Assembly: GCF_004353185.1 (NCBI RefSeq)
Contig: NZ_SMUS01000021.1
Coordinates: 1 to 64,000, forward strand
DNA: 64,000 nt
Direction of reading: 5' to 3'
DNA from: Clostridium cuniculi
GTDB taxonomy: Bacteria > Bacillota > Clostridia > Clostridiales > Clostridiaceae
Shown: positions 1 to 10,292 of the stretch, piece after piece
Position numbering within the stretch: position 1 is the first letter of the stretch
Layout: every line of letters begins with the position of its first letter
Made by a program: the position numbers and the translations under genes
Notes under the pieces: generated by a model
What the model was told of the DNA's origin: nothing
Databases searched by the model: none
What the model saw: the letters and a program-made list of their open reading frames with translations, nothing else

Positions 1-126
1 TCCTTGTATTATAGTTGTGGTCGGCAAACCTACTATAATTTTACAACGGAGGTTTTTTTATTTCTACTCACCGCTAGAAGCTTTCCGGAACCACAGGTCG
101 AACCTGTGGTATTCTAAATACAAATA
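1..126. other. hairpin-rich noncoding segment at left edge
   Basis: I see no gene here. There are two clean inverted repeats: 8-bp arms ATTATAGT/ACTATAAT at 8-15 and 32-39, and 9-bp arms ACCACAGGT/ACCTGTGGT at 90-98 and 102-110 around a 3-base loop. An AGG-T7 run lies between them. It could be the end of a transcript entering from the left, but the window edge prevents a decision. Confidence 0.4.
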
Positions 127-127
127 A

Positions 128-155
128 AATAGCTACCCATTTTCGGGTAGCTATT
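128..155 (-). terminator. terminator of the lon-engB transcript
   Basis: An 11-bp perfect stem (AATAGCTACCC / GGGTAGCTATT) with a 6-base loop begins 4 bases beyond the engB stop. On the minus strand it is followed by a T-rich stretch, as expected for intrinsic termination. Confidence 0.85.
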
Positions 156-158
156 TCA

Positions 159-758
159 CTAATTTTTAGCTTCTTCTGATAAATCTTCAAATATATTATT
201 TATTAACTCATCTTTTCCTTTTTTATTTAAAGATGAGAAGAAATAAAACTTATCAGTACTTCCAAGTCCTAATGTTTCCTTTATTAATTTTCTACTTTTA
301 GCAAGCTCATTATTTGAAAGCTTATCACTCTTTGTTGCTATTACTATACAATCATAATCAAAATGTTTAATCCATTCATACATCATAATATCATCTGCTG
401 TAGGTTTGTGTCTTGAGTCAACTAATAGTATAACTCTTTTTAACTCCTCCCTATCTGTCAGATACATCTCTATGGTTTTTCCCCAACTTTCTTTTTCTTT
501 TTTAGAGACCTTAGCATATCCATATCCAGGTAAATCAACTAAGTAAAAATCATCATTTATCAAGAAAAAGTTTATTAATCTTGTCTTACCAGGCGTTTGA
601 GATACCTTAGCAAGTTTTCTTCTGTTTGTTAAAGCGTTTATTATAGAACTCTTACCTACGTTAGATCTTCCAACGAAAGCAATTTCATTTCTACCGTCTA
701 TTGGATATTGATTTCTCTTGACAGCAGATATAATAAACTCTGATTTTTTAATTATCAC
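159..758 (-). CDS. engB: ribosome biogenesis GTPase EngB (YsxC/YihA)
   Basis: Essential TrmE-Era-family GTPase that assists late assembly of the 50S ribosomal subunit in the cytoplasm. The sequence shows G1 GRSNVGKSS, the DLPGYGYA switch segment (G3) and TKSDK (G4); the length of about 199 residues is normal for the family. A TTG nine bases upstream (767) lies directly against the GGAG motif and is too close to it. The GTG at 758 sits 9 bases after GGAG and is preferred. It overlaps the end of lon by 11 bases, so the two are probably translationally coupled, as in the Bacillus lonA-ysxC arrangement. Confidence 0.95.
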   Translation of the reverse strand: MIIKKSEFIISAVKRNQYPIDGRNEIAFVGRSNVGKSSIINALTNRRKLAKVSQTPGKTRLINFFLINDDFYLVDLPGYGYAKVSKKEKESWGKTIEMYLTDREELKRVILLVDSRHKPTADDIMMYEWIKHFDYDCIVIATKSDKLSNNELAKSRKLIKETLGLGSTDKFYFFSSLNKKGKDELINNIFEDLSEEAKN

Positions 759-3078
759 TTTTATCAACTCCGATTAATGCATTTTGTAATACCTCTTCAA
801 CATTATCAGCAAATATTAAATTTAATTTCCCTTTAATTGATGATGGTATTTCATCTACATTCTTTTTATTTTCTTTTGGTAAAATAATAGTATCAATACC
901 TATTCTATGCGCAGCTAAACACTTTTCTTTAACACCACCAATAGCTAATACTCTTCCTGTTAAAGTAACTTCTCCAGTCATAGCTATATTTCCTTTTACT
1001 TCTCTTTTAGATAAAGCAGATACTAAAGCTGTAACTAATGTTACTCCTGCCGAAGGACCATCCTTTGGAACTGCTCCTTCTGGTACATGAATATGAATAT
1101 CATTTTTCTTATAGAAATCAGCTGCTATGTCATATTTATCACTATTAGCTCTTACATAACTATAAGCAGCTTTAGCCGATTCTTGCATTACTGATCCTAA
1201 TTGACCTGTTAATTCAAGTTTACCATTTCCCTTCATAACAGCTACTTCTACTGGCAATGTATCTCCACCATATGCTGTCCAAGCAAGACCAGTAACAACT
1301 CCAATCTTGTCTTTTTTATCATCATTTCCAAACTCAAATACAACTGGACCTATATATTTCTCTAGCTTATTTGATGAAACTGTTAGACTCTTCTTTTTAC
1401 TCTTAATTAATTCAGTAATAGCTTTTCTAATTACCTTGTTAATTTGTCTTTCTAAAGTTCTAACACCAGATTCTCTAGTATATCCATTTACTATTTCTTT
1501 TATAGTATTATCTGAAATTTTTATTGTTTTTTCATCAACACCATATTCTTCCATAGCCCTCTTAATCAAATGATTTTTAGCAATATGGAACTTTTCTTCA
1601 TAAGTATACCCTGAAACCTGAATTATTTCCATTCTATCAAGTAATGCTCTAGGAATAGTATCTAATGAGTTAGCAGTAGTAATGAAAAGAACATTAGATA
1701 AATCAATAGGAACTTCCATATAGGCATCTCTAAATGTTTTATTTTGATTTTGATCTAAAACTTCTAATAAAGCATCTGCTGGATTACCTTTATAGTCTGC
1801 ACTTAATTTATCAATTTCATCTAATAAAATCAATGGATTGTTTACTTTAGCTTCCTTTAAAGCATAAACTAATCTTCCTGGCATTGCACCAATATAAGTT
1901 CTTCTATGACCTCTTATTTCAGCTTCATCACGAATTCCTCCTAAGGAAATTCTCACAAATTTTTTATTTAGTGACTTAGCTACTGATTTAGCAATAGAAC
2001 TCTTACCTACCCCTGGAGGCCCCACCAAGCATAAAATAGGTCCCTTTAGAGATTTTGTATATTGCTTTACTGCTAAATACTCTAGAATTCTTTCTTTTAC
2101 TTCTTCTAATCCATAATGTTCTTCATCAAGTATAATTGAAGCTTTTTCTATATCAAAAGAATCTTTAGTAGACTTATTCCAAGGTAATGCAACTATCCAA
2201 TCTAAATAATTTCTAATATTATTTCCATCACTAGAATTAGATGATTTTAATCTTGATAGCTCATACTCTGCCTTTTCTCTTACTTCTTTTGGCATTTTAA
2301 GCTTCTTTAAATCATTAGTATATTTATTTATTTCTCTCTTTTCTTCATCTTCTCCAAGTTCTTCTTGAATAGCTTTAATTTGTTCTCTCAAGAAATATTC
2401 CTTATTACTTCTATCAAGCTTAGTCTTTACTTTGTTACCTATCTCTTTTTCTATTTCAACTATCTGTATTTCCTCATCAATAAAAACAAGTAATTTTTCT
2501 ATTCTATCATGAACATCAATAGTTTCTAATATCAACTGCTTCTTTTCATCCTCTAATTGTATATAAGCAGCAATTAAATCTGTAACTTTTCCTAAATTCT
2601 TTTCCTGATCCATCATTTGAAGAACTTTACTATTGTCACCTTCTGTTGCATGTATATATGCTGCAAAGGCTTTGCCAAGCTGATTTCTAAAGGCTAAATC
2701 TTCATTAGTTTCAACATTTTTTTCAGATTCTGCTATTTTTTCAATAACACCTCTTAAATGATTATCTTTTTCTTCAAACTCTAATAATCTAGCCCTCTCT
2801 ATACCTTCAACTAAAACTCTCGTAGTTCCTTTTGGAAGTTTAAGTATTTGCTTTATTTTACATATGGTTCCTATTGAGTACATGTCCTCTTTTTCAGTTG
2901 GTAACTCAACTTCTGGATCCTTTTGAGTAACTAAAAATATTTTACCCTCTTGTAACATTGCTTCTTCAAGAGAAGCAATAGACTTTTCTCTACCAATATC
3001 AAAATGTATAATCATATTGGGAAAAATAGTAATACCCCTAAGAGGAATTAACGGCAATAAAATTGAATCTGTATTCAT
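748..3078 (-). CDS. lon: ATP-dependent protease LonA
   Basis: Cytosolic AAA+ serine protease that degrades misfolded and regulatory proteins; 776 residues, the normal LonA length. Domain order: N-terminal substrate-binding LAN domain (1 to about 200), coiled-coil helical part, AAA+ module with Walker [10 protein letters not shown] (about 355) and Walker B LLDEIDK, and a C-terminal protease domain with the catalytic Ser in KDGPSAGV and Lys in [10 protein letters not shown]. The start has a strong GGAGGGGG site. It lies between lonB and engB, the conserved Firmicute order. Confidence 0.97.
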   Translation of the reverse strand: MNTDSILLPLIPLRGITIFPNMIIHFDIGREKSIASLEEAMLQEGKIFLVTQKDPEVELPTEKEDMYSIGTICKIKQILKLPKGTTRVLVEGIERARLLEFEEKDNHLRGVIEKIAESEKNVETNEDLAFRNQLGKAFAAYIHATEGDNSKVLQMMDQEKNLGKVTDLIAAYIQLEDEKKQLILETIDVHDRIEKLLVFIDEEIQIVEIEKEIGNKVKTKLDRSNKEYFLREQIKAIQEELGEDEEKREINKYTNDLKKLKMPKEVREKAEYELSRLKSSNSSDGNNIRNYLDWIVALPWNKSTKDSFDIEKASIILDEEHYGLEEVKERILEYLAVKQYTKSLKGPILCLVGPPGVGKSSIAKSVAKSLNKKFVRISLGGIRDEAEIRGHRRTYIGAMPGRLVYALKEAKVNNPLILLDEIDKLSADYKGNPADALLEVLDQNQNKTFRDAYMEVPIDLSNVLFITTANSLDTIPRALLDRMEIIQVSGYTYEEKFHIAKNHLIKRAMEEYGVDEKTIKISDNTIKEIVNGYTRESGVRTLERQINKVIRKAITELIKSKKKSLTVSSNKLEKYIGPVVFEFGNDDKKDKIGVVTGLAWTAYGGDTLPVEVAVMKGNGKLELTGQLGSVMQESAKAAYSYVRANSDKYDIAADFYKKNDIHIHVPEGAVPKDGPSAGVTLVTALVSALSKREVKGNIAMTGEVTLTGRVLAIGGVKEKCLAAHRIGIDTIILPKENKKNVDEIPSSIKGKLNLIFADNVEEVLQNALIGVDKSDN

Positions 3079-3674
3079 TTTCCCCCTCCATTCTAAATAT
3101 CATCTTATTAATACATTTAACTTTTCTATTATACACATAAATATTATTTTTTTCAACTTTATCCGAAAACTAACTAAATTGTCCGTTAAAGCTTAAGTGC
3201 CGTGATGCCGAAAATTAATGATATTACCTCCATGAATTAGTGTAATTTTCGTTAAGAATTTATATTATTTTTTCCAGAAAAAGTCCTAAAGCTTCGAAGT
3301 TCACTATCGTTTACCTCAGCTTCTTAACGGACTTTCTCTTCCAAAAACAATTAAATTCTAAAACTTAATTACAATATTCCTTCCGATAATATCATTAATT
3401 TTTCTCTATCACTAGCTTTTAAGCTAAAGAATACAATTTCCTGTGTAACCACCTTAAGAGTTAACAACTTCTGCTATACTTAAATTTAAAAATTATTAAT
3501 TAGAAATACTTTAACTTTAATAAAATACATTTAATTTAAAATATAACTATCATATCAGAATAATTTATAGCACAAAACATTAACTATAAGGTGCTGTGTT
3601 ATAAGCAAACACATGTAAAAAGAAAAATGAAATATTTATTTTTTCGCTTCCATGTGGTGCGCAATATTATTCAA
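3079..3674. other. lonB-lon intergenic region with inverted repeats
   Basis: About 600 bases without a convincing gene. A segment at 3180-3332 is bounded by inverted GTCCGTTAA / TTAACGGAC arms and contains an inner AAAGTCC/GGACTTT pair (3280-3286 and 3329-3335). This makes it look like a small MITE-type insertion or a structured leader. A short TGTGTT/AACACA hairpin is at about 3597-3615. The lon promoter was not identified with confidence. Confidence 0.35.
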
Positions 3675-5327
3675 TTATTCTTTTCCTTTAGCTGATAAAA
3701 TATCTATTTTAGAACTTATAGGATCTATTATACATAAATCTAACACTTCTTTAATATGTTTAACTTTAATTATTGATATTCCATCATATTCGGAAAAGCT
3801 GTCATTCCAATTTGATTCTGGAATTAGTACTCTTGTTGCTCCTGCCTTTTTAGCTGCTAATATCTTAGCATTAACTCCCCCAATAGGATTAACAGTACCT
3901 AAAAGGCTTATTTCTCCAGTCATTGCAATTTTACTATCAATGGGCTTTCTTACTATAGCGCTATATACGGCGCTAGCAATTGCTATTCCAGCAGATGGAC
4001 CATCTACAGGGATTCCCCCTGGTATATTTATATGAATATCATATTGTTCACATTTTAAATCAAAGATATTATTTAAAGCTGTTAACACATTTTGTATTGA
4101 AGAATATGCAGTACTTTTTCTCTTAATTTTTCTATTACTCATAGTAATCTCTTCTTCTTCAATAATACCTGAAATTTTCAATTCTCCACTTCTATTTAAT
4201 ACCTTTTTAGCTGTAGCTTCAATCTCCATTAACATTCCTATATTAGCTCCATGAACAGCTAATCCATTAACCACTCCAATCTGAGGTTTTTCTGGAACTC
4301 TTATATCAGGTATTTCTGTATATTGGCCATTTTCAATAACCCATTTTATATCATCCTCAGTAATATTTTCTCTATCTTCGTTAATAGCAATTCCTGCACA
4401 TAACTGAACCAAATTAACTACTTCTCTACCATTAGAGCAATGTCTACTAATAATATCTAACCCTTTATCTGTACTCTTTAATCCAACACGTTCTATAGCC
4501 CTACTTCCTATCTCTCTTATTTCATCAGTTTGTAATCCCCTAAAAAACACCTCTACACATCTAGATCTTATAGCAGGAATAATTTCTTCGGGACTTCTAG
4601 TTGTTGCACCTATAAGCCTAAAATCTGCTGGTAATCCATTATCAAATATCTCCTTTATAAAAGTAGGCATATTAGGATCTTCTGAGCTATAATATGAACT
4701 ATCCAAAAACACTTTTCTATCTTCTAGTACCTTTAACAACTTATTCATTTCTATAGGATGCAATTCACCTATTTCATCTATAAATAATATCCCACCATGA
4801 GCCTTTGTTACAGCTCCTGGTTTAGGCTGTGGTATACCTGCAACTCCTAATGCTCCAGCTCCTTGATAAATAGGATCATGAACTGAACCTATCAAAGGAT
4901 CAGCTATACCTCTTTCATCAAATCTTATAGTTGTAGCATCAATTTCAACAAATTTAGCATCTCTTTTAAAGGGTGATTTTTCCCTCTTTTTAGCTTCTTC
5001 TAGCACCAATCTAGCTGCAGCTGTTTTCCCTATTCCAGGCGGCCCATAAATAATAACATGTTGAGGATTAGGACCACATATAGCTGCTTTTAATGCTTTT
5101 ATTCCTTCCTCTTGCCCTATAATATCTTCAAAATTAATAGGTCTACTTTTCTCCGTTAAAGGTTCTGTTAACTTTACTCTTCTCATTTTAAGAAGCTTTT
5201 CCATTTCCTTCTTATTTTCTTTATCTACTACTACTGTTCTAGAATGATTCGCTTTATTACTATTAAATAGATATATTATAAATAGAATCATCATTATAAA
5301 TTGTAGAATTATCATTATCTCACTCAT
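3675..5327 (-). CDS. lonB: membrane-anchored ATP-dependent protease LonB
   Basis: Second Lon-type protease, 550 residues, lacking the LonA N-terminal substrate domain. The N-terminus carries one hydrophobic segment (about 5-22), which suggests membrane attachment. AAA+ Walker A GPPGIGKT is at about residue 99 and the protease Ser is in DGPSAGI, with Lys in GGVNAKILAA. In Bacillus subtilis lonB is expressed in the forespore under sigma F; a sporulation role here is inferred from the family only. RBS GGAGG lies 9 bases before the ATG. It is separated from lon by an unusually long gap and from clpX by a terminator. Confidence 0.93.
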   Translation of the reverse strand: MSEIMIILQFIMMILFIIYLFNSNKANHSRTVVVDKENKKEMEKLLKMRRVKLTEPLTEKSRPINFEDIIGQEEGIKALKAAICGPNPQHVIIYGPPGIGKTAAARLVLEEAKKREKSPFKRDAKFVEIDATTIRFDERGIADPLIGSVHDPIYQGAGALGVAGIPQPKPGAVTKAHGGILFIDEIGELHPIEMNKLLKVLEDRKVFLDSSYYSSEDPNMPTFIKEIFDNGLPADFRLIGATTRSPEEIIPAIRSRCVEVFFRGLQTDEIREIGSRAIERVGLKSTDKGLDIISRHCSNGREVVNLVQLCAGIAINEDRENITEDDIKWVIENGQYTEIPDIRVPEKPQIGVVNGLAVHGANIGMLMEIEATAKKVLNRSGELKISGIIEEEEITMSNRKIKRKSTAYSSIQNVLTALNNIFDLKCEQYDIHINIPGGIPVDGPSAGIAIASAVYSAIVRKPIDSKIAMTGEISLLGTVNPIGGVNAKILAAKKAGATRVLIPESNWNDSFSEYDGISIIKVKHIKEVLDLCIIDPISSKIDILSAKGKE

Positions 5328-5450
5328 AAAGTTCTATCCTCCACTTTTATAAATTCTATTTGTATTATTAACCTTTAATAGTTGTATTATTCCATAATTA
5401 GTAGTAATTAATTATAATTTTTTCTAATATTGCTAATAATTAAAAAAGTA

Positions 5451-5480
5451 AAAACACCTCTAGAAATCTAGAGGTGTTTT
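5451..5480 (-). terminator. terminator of clpX
   Basis: A perfect 14-bp stem (arms 5451-5464 and 5467-5480, each ending in AAAACACC / GGTGTTTT) with a 2-base loop lies at the clpX stop codon. The arms start and end in A and T runs, so it may work in both directions. Confidence 0.85.
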
Positions 5481-5481
5481 A

Positions 5482-6777
5482 TTATGCCGTTTCCATACCT
5501 TTTCTTTTTTTAGTTTTTTTAGATTTTAAAGCCGGTCTAACTTCATTTTCACCTAATCTTACTAATTCAGGTAATTGCTTAGACTTAATTGTTGCTTCTG
5601 TAATAATGACTTTGCTTATATTTTCATCTGATGGAACATCAAACATAACATCAATCATTATATCTTCCACAATTGCTCTTAATCCTCTAGCTCCAGTTTT
5701 TCTTGCGATAGCTTCATCTGCAATAGCTTTAAGTGCATCTTCAGTAAACTCTAATTCTACATTGTCAATTTCAAATAATTTATTATATTGTTTAACTAAT
5801 GCATTTTTAGGTTGACTTAAAATGTTAATTAAAGCATCCTGGTCTAAAGATTCTAAAGAAACTACCATTGGTAATCTTCCTACAAACTCTGGTATTAATC
5901 CAAACTTTAATAAATCTTCTGGAAGAATATTCTTTAAAGCTTCACCAACATCTTTAGTTTCCTTAGATTGAATTTCAGCTCCAAATCCCATTGTGCTTAC
6001 TCTTGTTCTCTTTTGGATTATTTTTTCTATACCATCAAAAGCTCCACCACAAATAAATAATATATTTGAAGTATTAATTTGAATAAACTCTTGATGCGGA
6101 TGCTTTCTTCCACCTTGTGGTGGTACAGAAGCTGTTGTTCCTTCTAAAATTTTTAATAACGCTTGTTGAACCCCTTCACCAGAAACATCTCTAGTTATAG
6201 ATGGATTCTCAGACTTTCTAGCAATTTTATCAATCTCATCAATATAAATTATACCTTTTTCTGCCTTTTCAACATCATAATCAGCATTTTGGATTAGTTT
6301 AAGTAAAATATTTTCAACATCTTCACCTACGTATCCTGCTTCTGTTAAAGTTGTTGCATCAGCTATTGCAAATGGAACATTTAAAAACTTAGCTAGGGTT
6401 TGAGCTAATAAAGTTTTACCTGATCCAGTTGGTCCTAATAATAATATATTACTTTTTTGAAGCTCTATATCATCATCTATCATATTAGCTTTAACTCTTT
6501 TATAATGATTGTAAACAGCAACTGATAATGCCTTTTTTGCTCTATCTTGCCCAATTACATATTGATCTAAATATGCTTTAATTTCTGTTGGTTTTGGTAA
6601 TGCTGTAGTATCTAATTCTACATTATCTTCAAATTCATCTTGAATTATGTCAGAACACAAATCTATACACTCATCACATATATATACGCCAGGTCCGGCA
6701 ATTAATCTTTTTACTTGATCTTGATTTTTACCACAAAATGAACACTTTAATTGCTTTTTATCTTCAAATTTAGCCAT
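5482..6777 (-). CDS. clpX: ATP-dependent Clp protease ATP-binding subunit ClpX
   Basis: AAA+ unfoldase that feeds substrates to ClpP; 431 residues, the normal length. The N-terminal C4 zinc-binding domain shows CSFCGK and CDECIDLC (about 13-40). Walker A GPTGSGKT (about 117), Walker B YIDEIDK, the ClpP-docking loop region MGFGAE and sensor-2 TGARGLR are all present. RBS GAGGTGATG precedes the ATG. The gene sits directly downstream of clpP, its partner peptidase, but with a gap of about 40 bases, so co-transcription is likely. Confidence 0.97.
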   Translation of the reverse strand: MAKFEDKKQLKCSFCGKNQDQVKRLIAGPGVYICDECIDLCSDIIQDEFEDNVELDTTALPKPTEIKAYLDQYVIGQDRAKKALSVAVYNHYKRVKANMIDDDIELQKSNILLLGPTGSGKTLLAQTLAKFLNVPFAIADATTLTEAGYVGEDVENILLKLIQNADYDVEKAEKGIIYIDEIDKIARKSENPSITRDVSGEGVQQALLKILEGTTASVPPQGGRKHPHQEFIQINTSNILFICGGAFDGIEKIIQKRTRVSTMGFGAEIQSKETKDVGEALKNILPEDLLKFGLIPEFVGRLPMVVSLESLDQDALINILSQPKNALVKQYNKLFEIDNVELEFTEDALKAIADEAIARKTGARGLRAIVEDIMIDVMFDVPSDENISKVIITEATIKSKQLPELVRLGENEVRPALKSKKTKKRKGMETA

Positions 6778-6815
6778 AACATCACCTCACTTTGGCTTAT
6801 CCTGCCAAAAATTAA

Positions 6816-7412
6816 TTATTTTTTATTCTTAACAATAACTTCGTCGATTAATCCAATATTTAATGCTTCATCTGCACTCATGAAATTATCTCTTTCACAC
6901 ATTTGAACCATAGTTTCATAATCAACTTTTCCATTAGTAGATTCTGCCATTGTTCTAGTTAAAGTTTCTTTTATCTTTAATATTCTTCTAGCATGAATAT
7001 CAATATCAGTAGCCTGACCTTGGAATCCTCCTAATGGTTGGTGAATCATTATTTCACTATTTGGAAGCGCGAATCTCTTTCCTGGAGCTCCACTTGATAA
7101 TAAGAATGCTCCCATAGAAGCGGCCATACCAATACAAATTGTACTTACATCACATTTTATATATTGCATAGTGTCATAAATAGCCATTCCAGAAGTAATT
7201 GAACCACCTGGACTATTTATGTAAAGATAAATATCTTTATCAGGATCTTCACTCTCTAAAAATAATAATTGAGCTACTACTAAATTAGCAGTAACATCGT
7301 TAACTTCACCACTAAGCATTATAATTCTGTCTTTTAAAAGTCTTGAAAATATATCGTAAGACCTTTCTCCTCTTCCTGTTTGTTCTACAACATATGGAAT
7401 ATAATTGCTCAT
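6816..7412 (-). CDS. clpP: ATP-dependent Clp protease proteolytic subunit ClpP
   Basis: Serine peptidase that forms the tetradecameric chamber of ClpXP/ClpCP. The catalytic Ser is in GMAASMGAF and the His in MIHQPLGG; the length of 198 residues matches the family. An in-frame ATG at 7475 would add 21 basic residues with no recognisable RBS. The ATG at 7412 has AGGAGGG 9 bases upstream and gives the usual N-terminus, so it is chosen. A terminator-like hairpin separates it from tig, so it probably has its own promoter in 7420-7530. Confidence 0.96.
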   Translation of the reverse strand: MSNYIPYVVEQTGRGERSYDIFSRLLKDRIIMLSGEVNDVTANLVVAQLLFLESEDPDKDIYLYINSPGGSITSGMAIYDTMQYIKCDVSTICIGMAASMGAFLLSSGAPGKRFALPNSEIMIHQPLGGFQGQATDIDIHARRILKIKETLTRTMAESTNGKVDYETMVQMCERDNFMSADEALNIGLIDEVIVKNKK

Positions 7413-7534
7413 TTTTGCATTCCCTCCTTTTCTCTTTAAAACCCTTCTTACTTTATAATATATCCAACTAATCAAAAGTAATTATATTAAAATTATATAA
7501 ATTTTACTTTATTTTGTTAAAGAAATATTTTAAT

Positions 7535-7560
7535 AATTGCCAGAATTTCTTCTGGCAATT
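7535..7560 (-). terminator. terminator after tig
   Basis: An 11-bp stem AATTGCCAGAA / TTCTGGCAATT with a 4-base loop lies just beyond the trigger factor stop codon and before clpP. The T-rich tail on the minus strand is only moderate. Confidence 0.7.
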
Positions 7561-7569
7561 AATATAAGA

Positions 7570-8853
7570 CTATTTATTATTTTCAAGTAATAATTTCATT
7601 GTTTTATTTGTAATAACGTCAGCTCTTAATGCAGCTTGTTGGCTTTGCATTAATAAATCAACCATTTTTTCATCTTCAGATGCAGCATACATCTTAGCAA
7701 CTTCTACAGCTTTTGCTCTTATTTCTTCTTCAGTAGCTTCAACATTTTCAGCTTTTTCTATAGCTTCTAAAACTAAGTCTACTTTTACTTTAGTTTGAGC
7801 ATTAGTTCTCATGTATTCTCTCATCTTTTCTTCATCAGTTCCTGTGAATTGGAAGTATTGTTCTAAAGTTAAACCTTGATATTGTAATCTTTGTTGTAAG
7901 TTTTGAACCATTTTATCTACTTCTTTTTCTACCATAACTTCTGGAATTTCAACCTTTGCATTTCCAGCTACAGCAGTAATAACAGCTTCTTCAAATTCTC
8001 TTTCTGATCTTTCAGCATTAGCTTCTTCTAATTTTTTAGTTACATCAGCTTTTAAATCAGCTATAGTATCAAACTCAGATGTTTCTTTAGCAAATTCATC
8101 ATCTAATTCTGGTAATTCTTTAACTTTTATTTCTTTTATAGTAACTTCAAATTTAGCTGGCTTTCCATTTAACTCTTCTTTTCCATAGTTTTCTGGGAAA
8201 GTAACATTAACTTCTACTGTATCATTTACTTTAGCTCCAACTAATTGTTCTTCAAATGTATCAATGAAAGTTTTTGATCCAATTTCTAAAGAGTAGTCTT
8301 TTCCTTCTCCACCTTGGAATGCTTCTCCATCAACATATCCTTTGAAGTCAATAACAGCTATGTTTCCATTTTCAACTGTTCCTTCTTCTTTAGCTTCAAC
8401 TCTAGCATTCTTTTCTTGCATTTCTTTAAGCTTCTTTGAAACTTCTTCTTCAGTTACTTCATATGTTTTCTTTTCTATTGATAATCCTTTGTATTCACCT
8501 AATTCAACTTCTGGATAAACAGTAACTTCTGCAGTATAAACAAAGTCTTTACCTTCTCCAACTTCAACTACATCTATCTTTGGATAGTCTACTGGTACTA
8601 TATTATTTTCTTTTAATACTTCACTGTATGATCCTTCTATTGCAAAGTTAACAGCATCCTCTAAAAGAACTTCTATTCCATAATATTTTTTAACCACATT
8701 CATAGGAACTTTTCCTTTTCTGAATCCTGGAACATTGAAATTCTTAACATTTTTCTTATACGCTCTTGTTAAAGCTGCATCAAATTTTTCTGCTTCAACC
8801 TTCACTTCAAACTTAACGATATTTACATCGATTTTTTCCATTTTAGCTTCCAT
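7570..8853 (-). CDS. tig: trigger factor (ribosome-associated chaperone)
   Basis: Peptidyl-prolyl isomerase and chaperone that binds at the ribosomal exit tunnel; 427 residues is normal. The ribosome-docking signature is in GFRKGKVP near residue 45. The FKBP-type PPIase domain follows (about 150-245), then a long helical C-terminal chaperone region. RBS AGGAGGA lies 7 bases before the ATG at 8853. It is the first gene of the tig-clpP-clpX-lonB-lon-engB cluster. Confidence 0.96.
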   Translation of the reverse strand: MEAKMEKIDVNIVKFEVKVEAEKFDAALTRAYKKNVKNFNVPGFRKGKVPMNVVKKYYGIEVLLEDAVNFAIEGSYSEVLKENNIVPVDYPKIDVVEVGEGKDFVYTAEVTVYPEVELGEYKGLSIEKKTYEVTEEEVSKKLKEMQEKNARVEAKEEGTVENGNIAVIDFKGYVDGEAFQGGEGKDYSLEIGSKTFIDTFEEQLVGAKVNDTVEVNVTFPENYGKEELNGKPAKFEVTIKEIKVKELPELDDEFAKETSEFDTIADLKADVTKKLEEANAERSEREFEEAVITAVAGNAKVEIPEVMVEKEVDKMVQNLQQRLQYQGLTLEQYFQFTGTDEEKMREYMRTNAQTKVKVDLVLEAIEKAENVEATEEEIRAKAVEVAKMYAASEDEKMVDLLMQSQQAALRADVITNKTMKLLLENNK

Positions 8854-8950
8854 TGTATATTCCTCCTAAAAAAGTATCTCTTGTTTGATTAATACAACTA
8901 GCTTATTATAACACATTTAAGCTATTTTTTACAAATGTTTGTTCACAAAA

Positions 8951-9490
8951 TTACTTAATAATTTGCCCTTCATTAGTAATATACATAATATTGCCATCAA
9001 TTTCAACCTTTAAGCCATTATCTTGATTTTTAGATAACTTAATATAATCTACTTTTAAATCTTCATTGATATTATGTATATTATTATTATTAAATAACTA
9101 GTGAAACAAACTATTTTAACTCGCCCTCTAATTTAGGAATATTAGTAACATATGCTATTTGCTCATCATTAACTATTTTCTCTTGACTATACCAAAGATA
9201 ATTTGAATTATTATTTAATATTTCACTTTTAGAAATACTTTCCCCATTTTGTGATATATATTCACTTAATGTTAAATCTATAATATTTTTTAGTATTAAT
9301 CAAATAAATTTTCTAGTCACTGTTTATAATTAAAACTTTATCTTTATTAATGTCAATTGATATTAAATCTTTATCCGCTTTAATATCAACTATTTCTAAA
9401 TCATCATTATTTTTTATAGTCTTTAAAGTTAAAATGTAATCATCAATTGATACATATATGCCTTCTGTTTTAAAATTATTATATTTCTTC
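8951..9490 (-). pseudogene. decayed gene, three frames disrupted
   Basis: No open gene exists here, but three consecutive minus-strand reading segments of protein-like composition lie in three different frames. They end at 8951, 9111 and 9313. Typical fragments are YVSIDDYILTLK, YLWYSQEKIV and VEIDGNIMYITNEGQ. The most economical reading is one former gene of about 180 codons broken by several indels. I do not recognise the family. Confidence 0.55.
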
Positions 9491-9695
9491 TTTTTTTCTC
9501 TTCCTCATGACTTTCTCATAATTCCTACTAAATATACTTACCTTAGCCACACTGCACCTCCCCTACAGAAAAATCTTATTTACAACTATAATTTTAACAT
9601 ATAAGAATTAGCCAATAAACATTTATTTACTTATTTATACATTTTTACTATTTATAAATTTTCCATTCTTTTCTAACTTATTATTCGACAATCCA

Positions 9696-9890
9696 TTATC
9701 TTGATTTACAACATTTTTTTACCTTGTTGCATCCATTGCACTTTTTGTTACTATTACCTTTAGTACTACAACACCCTCCACACTTTAACATACCTAAATC
9801 TCTCATTTCTTCTATAGTTAATTTAACTTCATTTTCACTATACGCTTCATAATCAGGCTTATCCTTAAGAATATCTTCCCTATAAAACAT
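9696..9890 (-). CDS. small cysteine-rich protein
   Basis: 64 residues with an acidic N-terminal half and a C-terminal Cys cluster (CGGCCS, CNGCNK, CCKS; eight Cys in the last 25 residues). This suggests metal binding. The ATG at 9890 has AGGAGG 8 bases upstream; an in-frame upstream start at 9914 has no RBS. No family is recognised and it stands alone between the decayed gene and the candidate small RNA. Confidence 0.7.
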   Translation of the reverse strand: MFYREDILKDKPDYEAYSENEVKLTIEEMRDLGMLKCGGCCSTKGNSNKKCNGCNKVKKCCKSR

Positions 9891-9994
9891 TTTATTTTCC
9901 TCCTTTTCACCCATATATTAACATTATTATATACAACTTTTCTTCTAAATTTATACATAAAAAAAATTTTTTCAACTTTTTTTGTAAAAATTAT

Positions 9995-10022
9995 TTGATT
10001 TTATTAAATACTATTGTATAAT
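9995..10022 (+). promoter_or_regulatory. sigma-A type promoter of candidate small RNA
   Basis: TTGATT (9995-10000), a 16-base spacer and TATAAT (10017-10022). It points at a noncoding region that ends in a strong terminator about 150 bases downstream. Confidence 0.6.
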
Positions 10023-10028
10023 ATTTAT

Positions 10029-10180
10029 ATAGTATTTAATTTATAAATACTCTTAAACAGCCCATACCGCTCTATAATTAAATATAATTATGGAGTTTTA
10101 ATAAAACCCCACACAATCACTTATTCCCTTTCTTAAGTGATTGTAATCCCTTAAACCTGTGCTTAGCACAGGTTTTTTAT
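10029..10180 (+). ncRNA. candidate structured small RNA (about 150 nt)
   Basis: A promoter upstream and an intrinsic terminator at 10154-10180 (9-bp stem AACCTGTGC/GCACAGGTT, 3-base loop, T6) bracket a segment with no ORF. Two internal hairpins are clear: CTCTATAATT/AATTATGGAG (with a G-U pair) near 10070-10096, and AATCACTTA/TAAGTGATT near 10116-10143. It does not match the 6S, SRP, tmRNA or RNase P signatures I can recall. The identity is open. Confidence 0.5.
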
Positions 10181-10241
10181 TTACAAGAAATATAACTTAA
10201 ACCTTCCTCAATATTATTGTCTTACTTAAACTTTATTATAC

Positions 10242-10271
10242 AAAAGGGCTATGTTTTCACATAACCCTTTT
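10242..10271. terminator. bidirectional hairpin after the M23 peptidase gene
   Basis: AAAAGGGCTATG / CATAACCCTTTT arms (one G-U type mismatch) with a 5-base loop, followed by T6 on the plus strand and TTTTG on the minus strand. It lies 20 bases beyond the peptidase stop. Confidence 0.65.
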
Positions 10272-10292
10272 TTATATACTAATTATAAAAAT

